A stretch of DNA of 8,964 bases from positions 1 to 8,964 of the forward strand of contig CAMGAL010000070.1 in NCBI GenBank assembly GCA_946007445.1. The letters are read 5' to 3'. This DNA comes from an uncultured Mediterranea sp. (GTDB lineage: Bacteria; Bacteroidota; Bacteroidia; Bacteroidales; Bacteroidaceae). The position numbers and the translations under genes were made by a program. Positions 1 through 4,877 of this stretch are shown one piece after another. Below the pieces are notes generated by a model that made no database searches, had not been told where the DNA came from, and worked only from the letters and a program-made list of their open reading frames with translations. Within the stretch, counting starts at the first letter, position 1; each line of letters opens with the position of its first letter.

Positions 1-20
1 GTCACAGTGTGGTCAGTCAG

Positions 21-118
21 GCTTTTGCCCTTTCAGGGCGTAGGCTTTGAGGGATTTTTCTACCCAGGGTGTCGCTTCGCTCTGCCCTGGGCTATGGGTT
101 GGTTGGGCCTTCAGCCCG
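21..118. repeat. Composite palindromic intergenic repeat (three hairpins)
   Basis: Three small inverted repeats follow one another. GCCCT (27-31) pairs with AGGGC (35-39). CCCAGGG (63-69) pairs with CCCTGGG (85-91) across a 15-nt loop. GGGC (105-108) pairs with GCCC (114-117). No reading frame here has a plausible protein. From memory, strings of this kind (ACCCAGGGTG... CCCTGGGCTA... GGGCCTTCAGCCC) recur in intergenic DNA of many Bacteroidetes, so I read this as a REP-like repeat, not part of a gene. The left edge may lie outside the window. Confidence 0.55.
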
Positions 119-234
119 CTTCGTCCTATCATCTCATGCTAAGATGTGTGTCGAAGATTTGTGGAGGAGGGGAGCCGAATAGCTTCCGGCCTCATCGGAG
201 GGGCGTGAAGCGGAGAGAGGCAGGAGGGCGTGAA

Positions 235-274
235 AAAGCAAAAACTGTCTGAGCGAAGCGAGTTTTTTTGCTTT
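235..274. repeat. A/T-armed inverted repeat with GAGCGAAGCGAG core
   Basis: AAAGCAAAAACT (235-246) is complementary to AGTTTTTTTGCTTT (261-274) apart from two extra T. The loop carries TGAGCGAAGCG. Conceptual translation of this stretch gives 'LSERSEFF', a peptide I recognise from spurious ORF calls across Bacteroidetes genomes, which supports a dispersed repeat. On the + strand the T-run lies inside the 3' arm, so a role as terminator for a gene left of the window is possible but not shown. Confidence 0.5.
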
Positions 275-329
275 AGCCCGACGCCTCTCGCAGTAGCCCC
301 GCAGATGCAGCCGGCGGGTTTTCTCTTTG

Positions 330-367
330 CTTCTTTCTCTTTTGCCCGTGCAAAAGAGGAAAGAAAG
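330..367. repeat. Purine/pyrimidine-rich hairpin repeat
   Basis: CTCTTTTGC (337-345) pairs perfectly with GCAAAAGAG (350-358) over a CCGT loop. After one bulged G the pairing continues between TTCTTT and AAAGAA. The motif 'TTTTGC ... GCAAAAGA(A)G' is a frequent intergenic palindrome in many bacterial genomes (recalled, not searched). No gene is visible here. Confidence 0.5.
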
Positions 368-378
368 AGCATCCCCCC

Positions 379-406
379 GGGCGGACACACAGGTCCGCCC
401 CTACAG
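379..406 (-). repeat. GGGCGGAC palindrome, copy A (inverted orientation)
   Basis: On the minus strand this reads CTGTAGGGGCGGAC, a 6-nt loop CTGTGT, then GTCCGCCC. It is the same unit as the elements at 1330-1376, 1613-1659 and 1683-1711. The 8-bp stem GGGCGGAC/GTCCGCCC is perfect and only the loop differs from the others (CTGTGT here, CTATGT and CTGCGT elsewhere). A small dispersed palindromic repeat of REP type; no associated transposase is seen in the window. Confidence 0.75.
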
Positions 407-450
407 GGACACGCCACGAGCAGTCCGCCACTGCCCATCCTTGTGTTCTC

Positions 451-533
451 TACCACCCCGCCCGTACCGGGCACCCCTCCTCCGCAAGGAGGAGGGGAGT
501 TGAATAGAACGTCTGCGCCATGGTCTACGTTCT
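451..533. repeat. Composite repeat of three stacked hairpins
   Basis: Three perfect inverted repeats are adjacent: GCCCG (460-464) with CGGGC (468-472); CCCCTCCTCC (474-483) with GGAGGAGGGG (488-497) across a GCAA tetraloop; and AGAACGT (506-512) with ACGTTCT (527-533) around a central CCATGG. The stretch GGAGGAGGGGAG-TT-GAATAG (488-507) recurs at 163-182 with only the two middle bases changed (CC), so a half copy of this element lies earlier in the same island. The 'CCCCTCCT...AGGAGGGG' palindrome is a known type of intergenic repeat in Bacteroidetes (recalled). Confidence 0.65.
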
Positions 534-598
534 CCCAAACTTCCCCCTCAAAAAAAAAAATTCCGCGAAAAAAATTTTAGGGCGCAAAGCGGCCACCC

Positions 599-606
599 TA
601 CCTTTG
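599..606 (+). promoter_or_regulatory. Candidate -7 element (TACCTTTG)
   Basis: TACCTTTG fits TAnnTTTG exactly. The region 19-23 nt upstream has only TTTTAG in place of the usual TTTG/TTG, so the match is half a promoter. It would drive the 151-aa protein gene with a leader of about 250 nt. Weak call. Confidence 0.25.
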
Positions 607-781
607 CCTGCGAAAGATGGTCGGCCCAGCGTCTGCTGCGACTGTAGTCCCTTACCATTCCCCGACAACTCCCTTCGTCCGTCGCGCGAGGATGAAGAGA
701 ACCATGGGGGAACCGTGGGGGCGGACACCGCTCCGGCTCCGGCTGCCACTGACGAAGTTTTTTTGATGGATGTATGAACCA

Positions 782-828
782 GCTGCACGGGTTAATCCCT
801 ACCCTCTCTGTCCCCACACCTGTGCAGC
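782..828 (+). promoter_or_regulatory. 10-bp leader hairpin ahead of the 151-aa protein gene
   Basis: GCTGCACGGG (782-791) pairs with CCTGTGCAGC (819-828): nine Watson-Crick pairs and one G-U, with a pyrimidine-rich 27-nt loop. It ends 33 nt before the ATG and 22 nt before the AGGAG ribosome binding site at 851-855. It lacks a following T-run, so it is not a typical terminator. It could stabilise the mRNA or be a protein site; the sequence does not decide. Confidence 0.4.
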
Positions 829-861
829 CTTTCCCTTAGGCGGGACGGAGAGGAGCGAACG

Positions 862-1317
862 ATGGGAAAAGTAACCGGTAACTGGGTGACGGGCCGACAC
901 TCCGGCCGCGCCTGCCGACACGAAGACATCTACACCCGCGTGGTGAAAAAGACGGGGGCCTGCTACTCGGCCAAGCTGTGCAACCCCAACACCAACTGGA
1001 CAGACGCCCAGATGAAGCAGCGCGTCAGCTTCGGCCTCATCAGCAAGGCACTCAACACCTGGCTCAAGGAGGGCAAGGAGACTCCCTCGGCCGACTACCT
1101 GAAGGTGAAGCGGCTCTACGACCGCCAGTCGCGCTACGCCACGATGCGCGGCATGATGTACGCCAAGGGGATGTACCGCGTGGACGACGAGGGCAACGTG
1201 ACCGTGGACATCACGGCCAACACGCAGGGTGCCGTGGCCGGCGGCTCGGGCAGTTCGGGCGGCTCCAGCAGCGGTGGCGGCGGCAGCGATGGGGACTCCG
1301 ACAACCCGCTGGGTTGA
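862..1317 (+). CDS. Uncharacterised basic 151-aa protein with Gly/Ser-rich acidic tail, upstream of smalltalk
   Basis: Function unknown. The ATG at 862 is chosen because AGGAG (851-855) sits 6 nt upstream, a clear Shine-Dalgarno in a window where most genes lack one. Residues 1-120 are basic and aromatic, start MGKVTGNWVTGRHSG, and contain NPNTNWTDAQMKQRVSFGLIS (about 41-61, starting at N41). The pattern 'MGK..G...G..SG ... NP.T..Q..QR..F' recalls the N-terminus of small Bacteroidetes proteins of the DUF6266 kind; this is a resemblance by eye, not a search result. Residues 94-120 look like a short beta-rich end (YRVDDEGNVTVDI). Residues 127-144 are almost only Gly and Ser, then SDNPLG. No signal peptide or membrane segment. 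The smalltalk gene follows after 138 nt on the same strand. In related genomes smalltalk genes commonly follow HU-like DNA-binding proteins, many with Gly-rich tails, so a nucleic-acid-binding role is conceivable, but this is not a recognisable HU fold. Confidence 0.8.
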   Translation: MGKVTGNWVTGRHSGRACRHEDIYTRVVKKTGACYSAKLCNPNTNWTDAQMKQRVSFGLISKALNTWLKEGKETPSADYLKVKRLYDRQSRYATMRGMMYAKGMYRVDDEGNVTVDITANTQGAVAGGSGSSGGSSSGGGGSDGDSDNPLG

Positions 1318-1329
1318 GGTCGATTGGTC

Positions 1330-1414
1330 AGCTACAAGCTACATGGCGCTGTAGGGGCGGACCTATGTGTCCGCCCTGAATACCGAAGCCTGTGTATTCG
1401 GGCAGACAAACCAG
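1330..1414 (+). repeat. Composite palindromic element, copy B plus truncated inverse half
   Basis: 1330-1376 is a 47-bp unit matching 1613-1659 at 44 of 47 positions (differences at 1336, 1364 and 1365). It holds the stem GGGCGGAC/GTCCGCCC with loop CTATGT. A second inverted repeat follows, GAATAC (1378-1383) with GTATTC (1394-1399), then GGGCAGAC (1400-1407, counting the G at 1400), which equals one arm of the inverted unit D at 1683-1711 but lacks the other arm. It therefore looks like the same two-headed element as 1613-1711 with a decayed right end. It occupies most of the gap between the 151-aa protein gene and smalltalk. Confidence 0.7.
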
Positions 1415-1455
1415 CATTCTAACACACACGAACACTTAAAACACACAAAACCAGT

Positions 1456-1569
1456 ATGGAAACGGAACAGAAAAAGAAGAAGTCCCTCACTTGGGACATT
1501 GTGCTGAAACTCATCATCGCCGTGGCGTCGGCCATTGCCGGTGCCTTGGGCGTGGCGGCTTGCCAATGA
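1456..1569 (+). CDS. Smalltalk protein (37 aa)
   Basis: The frame ATG 1456 to TGA 1567-1569 encodes 37 residues starting METEQKKKKSLTWDIVLKLI and ending in ALGVAACQ. The layout is that of the Bacteroidales smalltalk family: a short Lys-rich head (residues 5-9), Trp13, one hydrophobic segment of about 21 residues (15-35) with small residues, and a terminal Cys-X (Cys36). The leader just before the ATG is A-rich with no Shine-Dalgarno, normal for the phylum. Family function is unknown. Smalltalk genes usually accompany HU-like protein genes and often an N-acetylmuramoyl-L-alanine amidase; here the upstream partner is an unfamiliar 151-aa protein and no amidase follows. The gene is bracketed by two composite repeats. 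Confidence 0.85.
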   Translation: METEQKKKKSLTWDIVLKLIIAVASAIAGALGVAACQ

Positions 1570-1578
1570 CGGGCGCCG

Positions 1579-1609
1579 TTGTCATGATTGTCACGTTGTC
1601 ATCTTGTCA
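1579..1609 (+). repeat. Four short TTGTCA repeats
   Basis: TTGTCA occurs at 1579, 1588, 1596 and 1604, with period 9, 8 and 8. It starts 10 nt after the smalltalk stop codon and runs to the next palindromic element. Likely a slippage-prone short tandem repeat without coding meaning. Confidence 0.5.
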
Positions 1610-1612
1610 TTT

Positions 1613-1711
1613 AGCTACGAGCTACATGGCGCTGTAGGGGCGGACCTGCGTGTCCGCCCGAATGCACAACGCAATGGTAATCAGGGCAGACACATAGGTC
1701 TGCCCCTACGG
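1613..1711. repeat. Two-headed palindromic element, copies C and D, between convergent genes
   Basis: Copy C (1613-1659) is the 47-bp unit also found at 1330-1376. Copy D (1683-1711) is the core unit in inverse orientation, 24 nt further on. Each forms its own hairpin: GGGCGGAC/GTCCGCCC in C and GGGCAGAC/GTCTGCCC in D. The two can also pair with each other (22 of 26 positions). C and D differ at stem position 5 on both arms in a compensating way (G-C to A-T). The element fills the gap between the 3' ends of smalltalk and nagB and could act as a transcription barrier from both sides, though neither side has a T-run. Confidence 0.7.
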
Positions 1712-1726
1712 GAAAACGGACAGTCG

Positions 1727-2533
1727 TCAGAGTGCAGCCGGCTCTAGGTGGGCGGCCTCGATGTCCTTGAAGTAGCGGTAGGTGCCGACCTTCAGTTCGT
1801 CGGTGGCGGCGTCGTCGCACACGATGATACCTTTGGGGTGCATCTGCAGGGCGCTGATGGTCCACATCTGCATGACGGGGCCCTCCACGGCGTGATAGAG
1901 CGCGCGGGCCTTGTTGTGGCCGTTGACGATGATCATCACCTCGCGGGCGTCCATCACGGTGCCTACGCCCACGGTGAGGGCCGTCTTGGGCACCTGGTTG
2001 ATGTCGTTGTTGAAGAAGCGCGAGTTGGCGATGATGGTGTCGGTGGTGAGGGTCTTCTGGCGGGTGCGCGAGGTGAGCGACGAGCCGGGCTCGTTGAAGG
2101 CAATGTGGCCGTCGGGGCCAATGCCGCCCATGAAGAGGTCTACGCCGCCGTAGGACTTGATCTTGGCCTCGAAGCGGGCGCACTCGGCCTCGAGGTCGGG
2201 GGCGTTGCCGTTGAGGATGTTGGTGTTCTCGGGCAGGATGTCGATGTGGCTGAAGAAGTTGTTCCACATGAAGGAGTAGTAGCTCTCGGGGTGTTCCTTG
2301 GGCAGGCCGACGTACTCGTCCATGTTGAAGGTCACGACATGGCGGAAGGAGACGAGCCCCTGCTTGCAGAGGTCAATCAGTTCCTTATACATGCCCAGGG
2401 GCGACGAGCCGGTGGGGCAGCCCAGTACAAAGGGGTGTTCGGCCGTAGGACGTGCGGCCTTAATGCGGGCGGCCACGTAGTGGGCGGCCCAGCGCGATAC
2501 GGATGCGTAATCGGGTTGAATAATGAGTCTCAT
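1727..2533 (-). CDS. nagB: Glucosamine-6-phosphate deaminase
   Basis: Converts glucosamine 6-phosphate to fructose 6-phosphate and ammonia in the cytoplasm, the last step of amino-sugar (GlcNAc, chitin, mucin glycan) breakdown. The 268 residues match the usual 266-270 and E. coli numbering applies almost directly: Asp72 (proton transfer), Asp141, His143 and Glu148 in [16 protein letters not shown], Arg172 and Lys208 for substrate binding. Residues linked to allosteric activation by GlcNAc-6-P in the E. coli hexamer are also present: Ser151, Ser152, Arg158, Lys160, Thr161 and Tyr254. This points to the regulated hexameric type. Start is ATG at 2531-2533; no Shine-Dalgarno. It stands alone: flavoprotein gene 158 nt upstream on the same strand with an inverted repeat in between, smalltalk convergent downstream. 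No clear promoter was found directly upstream. Confidence 0.96.
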   Translation of the reverse strand: MRLIIQPDYASVSRWAAHYVAARIKAARPTAEHPFVLGCPTGSSPLGMYKELIDLCKQGLVSFRHVVTFNMDEYVGLPKEHPESYYSFMWNNFFSHIDILPENTNILNGNAPDLEAECARFEAKIKSYGGVDLFMGGIGPDGHIAFNEPGSSLTSRTRQKTLTTDTIIANSRFFNNDINQVPKTALTVGVGTVMDAREVMIIVNGHNKARALYHAVEGPVMQMWTISALQMHPKGIIVCDDAATDELKVGTYRYFKDIEAAHLEPAAL

Positions 2534-2590
2534 AGATCAGTTCTGGAGTTTATGAGGTTTTTGAGTTTTTGAGTTGGTGAGGTTTTGTGA

Positions 2591-2674
2591 AACCACAGAT
2601 TTTCACGGATGAGACGGATTTCAAGTTTATCTTTGACCTGTGTGAATCCGTATTATCTGTGTAAATCTGTGGTT
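2591..2674. repeat. Inverted repeat with 30-bp arms (AACCACAGATTT type)
   Basis: The left arm 2591-2620 and the reverse complement of the right arm 2645-2674 agree at 26 of 30 positions; both start AACCACAGATTT and end ACGGATT. The loop is 24 nt. It lies 17 nt past the stop codon of the flavoprotein gene and 57 nt before the nagB start, both on the minus strand, so RNA from either side would fold into a long hairpin. There is no T-run after it. From memory, 'AACCACAGAT...CACGGAT' palindromes are dispersed intergenic repeats in several phyla. The rest of 2534-2691 is T/G-rich with a few GAGTTTTT repeats (2562-2576) and no gene. Confidence 0.7.
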
Positions 2675-2691
2675 GATGATGCTCGCTGTCT

Positions 2692-3894
2692 TCAGTTCGC
2701 CCGGTCGCGCTTCAGGCGGTCGGCCATGGCGCGGGCCAGATTTTCGCACTGGGTGTAGGTGAGCTCCTTCATGGCCTGCTTCATCTCCACGGGGTCGCCC
2801 ACAATCTCGAGCTTGCTCTTCTCGGCGAACTCGGCAATGCGCTTCACGGCGGCGCCGGCCCAGCAGAAGGAGCCGAACCAGCCGAGGTAGCGGCCCTTGA
2901 CCTCGCGCACCAGTACCTTGGAGAGCAGGGACTCGATTTCGGGGTAGATCTGGTTGCTGTAGGTGGGGCAGCCCACGATGAGGCCGCGGTACTTGAAGAT
3001 GTCCTTCAGAATGTAGCTGGGGTGACTCTTGCTGACGTTGTGCATCACGATGTGGCGGATGCCCTGGGCGGAGAGTTCGGCGGCAATGGCTTCGGCCATC
3101 TGCTCGGTGTTGCCGTACATGGTGCCGTAGGCAATGACCACGCCCTCCTCGGCCTCGTAGCGGCTCAGGCGGTCGTAGATGCTGACCACACGGGCAATCT
3201 GTTCCGTCCACACGGGGCCGTGGGTGGAGCAGATGGTGCTGATGGGCAGGGAGCCCAGCTTCTGCAGGGCCTTCTGCACGGGGTTGCCGTACTTGCCCAC
3301 GATGTTGGCGTAGTAGCGGGTCATCTCCTCCCAGTAGTGGTCGAGGCCGATGCGGGTGTCGAGGAAGCCGCCGTCCAGCGTGCCGAAGCAGCCGAAGGCG
3401 TCGCCGGAGAAGAGGATGCCGTCGGTCTGGTCGAAGGTCATCATCGTCTCGGGCCAGTGTACCATGGGGGTGAGGTAGAAGCAGAGCTTGTGGTGGCCCA
3501 GGGCGAGGAAGTCGCCGTCCTTCACCACATACTGCTCACCGGTCACGCCGTAGAAGCCCTCTATCATGCCGAAGGTCTGCTTGTTGCCCACGATGACAAT
3601 GTCGGGATAGTACTGCTTGATGAGCCGGATGGAGCCGCTGTGGTCGGGCTCCATGTGGTTGATGATGAGGTACTGGATGGGGCGGTCGCCGATGATGCTC
3701 CGAATCTTGCGCAGATAGACTTCGAAATAGCACACATCTACGGTATCGACCAGCGCCACCATCTCGTCATCAATCAGATAGGAGTTGTACGACACTCCGT
3801 AAGGCAACGGCCACATGCCTTCAAACAGGTGCTTGTTGCGGTCGTTGACGCCCACATAGTGGACTTTCCCTTTTACAATAGTCTTATTTGTCAT
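2692..3894 (-). CDS. Flavodiiron protein (FprA / rubredoxin:oxygen oxidoreductase type)
   Basis: Cytoplasmic enzyme that reduces O2 to water and/or NO to N2O with electrons from rubredoxin or a similar donor; a protective system in anaerobes. 400 aa, the usual size of class A flavodiiron proteins. Residues 1-245 form the metallo-beta-lactamase-like di-iron domain with all six ligands: His80, Glu82 and Asp84 in NHMEPDHSG, His146 (MVHWPET), Asp165 (SGDAFG) and His225 (STHGP). Residues 252-395 form a flavodoxin domain with the FMN phosphate loop AYGTMYGNTE (255-264). There is no C-terminal rubredoxin or flavin reductase domain. An in-frame ATG 22 codons upstream (3958-3960) overlaps the end of the radical SAM gene and would put promoter sequence into the protein, so ATG 3892-3894 is preferred. 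Which of O2 or NO is preferred cannot be told from sequence. Confidence 0.94.
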   Translation of the reverse strand: MTNKTIVKGKVHYVGVNDRNKHLFEGMWPLPYGVSYNSYLIDDEMVALVDTVDVCYFEVYLRKIRSIIGDRPIQYLIINHMEPDHSGSIRLIKQYYPDIVIVGNKQTFGMIEGFYGVTGEQYVVKDGDFLALGHHKLCFYLTPMVHWPETMMTFDQTDGILFSGDAFGCFGTLDGGFLDTRIGLDHYWEEMTRYYANIVGKYGNPVQKALQKLGSLPISTICSTHGPVWTEQIARVVSIYDRLSRYEAEEGVVIAYGTMYGNTEQMAEAIAAELSAQGIRHIVMHNVSKSHPSYILKDIFKYRGLIVGCPTYSNQIYPEIESLLSKVLVREVKGRYLGWFGSFCWAGAAVKRIAEFAEKSKLEIVGDPVEMKQAMKELTYTQCENLARAMADRLKRDRAN

Positions 3895-3930
3895 AGTGCG
3901 TCTAAAAAAATAGTTGATTGGTATGGGGTA

Positions 3931-3964
3931 CAAAAGTAGCACTTTTTTTTTATCCCGCATACAA
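3931..3964 (-). promoter_or_regulatory. Bacteroidetes-type promoter of the flavodiiron gene
   Basis: Read on the minus strand: TTG (complement of 3962-3964), 23 nt, then TACTTTTG (complement of 3931-3938), an exact TAnnTTTG -7 box. The predicted start of transcription near 3924 leaves an A/T-rich leader of about 30 nt before ATG 3894. The -33 box lies within the last codons of the radical SAM gene. The flavoprotein can thus be expressed apart from the operon upstream. The spacing is a little longer than ideal. Confidence 0.5.
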
Positions 3965-4873
3965 CTTTCCCTGATAAGCGTCGAGCTGGCGCAATCTTTT
4001 CTGTACGCGGTGGTTGAATTCGTAGTTTTTCAGCCCCCAGTCGGGAGCCAGAAGCAGCTCGCGGGGCGACTGGGAGACGAAGCGCTCCAGCACGAGGTCG
4101 GGGCGCAGGTGCTGGATGTAGTCCACCACCAGCTCTACGTACTCCTCGACGTCGAACAGGTGGAAGTCGGCGGGCGAGGCTTCGTACTGGGCGGCCATGC
4201 GGGTGCCGCGGATGAGCTGCAGCTGGTGCAGCTTCAGCGTGTGGAGGGGCAGGCGGTTGATGGCCGCGGCCTGGCGCACGATGGTGGCGTGGGTCTCGCC
4301 GGGGAGGCCGAAGATGAGGTGGCCGCCGCACAGGATGCCCCGGCCGGCCAGCTGCTCCACTGCCTGGCGGGTGGTGGCGAAGGTGTGGCCGCGGTTGATG
4401 CGGCGCAGGGTGGCGTCATCGGTGCTCTCAATGCCCAGCTCCACAAGCAGGAAGGTCTGTCGGGCGAGCTGCTCCAGGTAGTCCAGCAGGGCCGGGGGCA
4501 GGCAGTCGGGGCGCGTGCCGACAACCAGTCCCACCACCTCGTCCACGGCCAAGGCCTCCTCGTACTTGCGCCGCAGCTCCTCCAGCTGGCCGTAGGTGTT
4601 GGTGTAGGCCTGGAAGTAGGCCAGGTACTTCATCTCGGGGTACTTGTGGGCGAAGAACTGCTTGCCCTCCTGCAGCTGCTGGCGGATGGACTTCTCCGTG
4701 CGGCAGTAGTCGGGGTTGAAGGTCTGGTTGTTGCAGTAGGTGCAACCGCCGTAGCCCACCCGCCCGTCGCGGTTGGGGCAGGTGAAGCCGGCGTTGATGG
4801 AGATCTTCTGCACCTTGTAGCTGGGGAAGTAGCGGCGCAGGAAGGTGGGGAAGTCGAGATAGAGCGGCTGCAT
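3950..4873 (-). CDS. TIGR01212-family (YhcC-like) radical SAM protein
   Basis: A [4Fe-4S]/S-adenosylmethionine enzyme of a widespread family whose reaction is, to my knowledge, not established. The 307 residues fit the family. The N-terminus SINAGFTCPNRDG, then GGCTYCNN, carries the family's unusual cluster motif C-x11-C-x2-C (Cys32, Cys44, Cys47) in place of the classical CxxxCxxC. Further family marks: YFQAYTNTY (86-94), VGTRPDC (118-124), VELGIES (144-150), HLIFGLPGET (185-194) and KLHQLQL (214-220). A longer frame reaches back to 5002, but its first 43 residues lie within lipA and are low-complexity Arg/Pro/Trp; ATG 4871-4873, four bases after the lipA stop, is the real start. The tight junction implies translation coupled to lipA. 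It is the last gene of the operon. Confidence 0.92.
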   Translation of the reverse strand: MQPLYLDFPTFLRRYFPSYKVQKISINAGFTCPNRDGRVGYGGCTYCNNQTFNPDYCRTEKSIRQQLQEGKQFFAHKYPEMKYLAYFQAYTNTYGQLEELRRKYEEALAVDEVVGLVVGTRPDCLPPALLDYLEQLARQTFLLVELGIESTDDATLRRINRGHTFATTRQAVEQLAGRGILCGGHLIFGLPGETHATIVRQAAAINRLPLHTLKLHQLQLIRGTRMAAQYEASPADFHLFDVEEYVELVVDYIQHLRPDLVLERFVSQSPRELLLAPDWGLKNYEFNHRVQKRLRQLDAYQGKLYAG

Positions 4874-4877
4874 GGTG

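Larger units (their letters stand above)
534..861 (+). other. Gene-free stretch, probable leader of the 151-aa protein gene
   Basis: No credible CDS. What can be seen: an 11-A run at 550-560; TACCTTTG at 599-606, matching the Bacteroidetes -7 consensus TAnnTTTG but with only a poor -33 (TTTT around 575-578); a tandem pair of 11-mers, ACCATGGGGGA (701-711) and ACCGTGGGGGC (712-722); a GCTCCG-type hexamer run at 730-747; and a 10-bp hairpin at 782-828 just before the next start codon. If TACCTTTG is the promoter the transcript would have a leader of about 250 nt. Confidence 0.4.

Noticed and set aside
134..474. Minus-strand frames of 84 and 111 codons
   Set aside because: They are complements of the same repeat island, with Arg/Ser/Pro-rich sequence and no start context.
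230..777. Overlapping plus-strand frames of 116 and 85 codons (230-580 and 520-777)
   Set aside because: They translate palindromic repeats (peptides such as LSERSEFF and GGHTGPPL), lack a ribosome binding site and have no family-like composition.
1..861. CRISPR array or att site in the repeat-rich left part
   Set aside because: The repeats are all different from each other and palindromic; no regular direct repeat with equal spacers, no integrase and no tRNA end.
862..1569. Toxin-antitoxin pair (151-aa protein plus 37-aa hydrophobic peptide)
   Set aside because: The small protein fits the smalltalk family, the 138-nt gap contains a repeat, and no toxin or antitoxin motif is visible.
1613..1711. 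Calling the C/D element an intrinsic terminator
   Set aside because: Stable hairpins are present, but no T-run follows on either strand, so it is annotated as a repeat only.
1748..2572. 274-codon plus-strand frame opposite nagB
   Set aside because: Shadow of nagB, which keeps all catalytic residues on the other strand.
3895..3960. 22-residue extension of the flavodiiron protein
   Set aside because: It covers the TAnnTTTG promoter and an A/T-rich leader; the family begins near the second Met.
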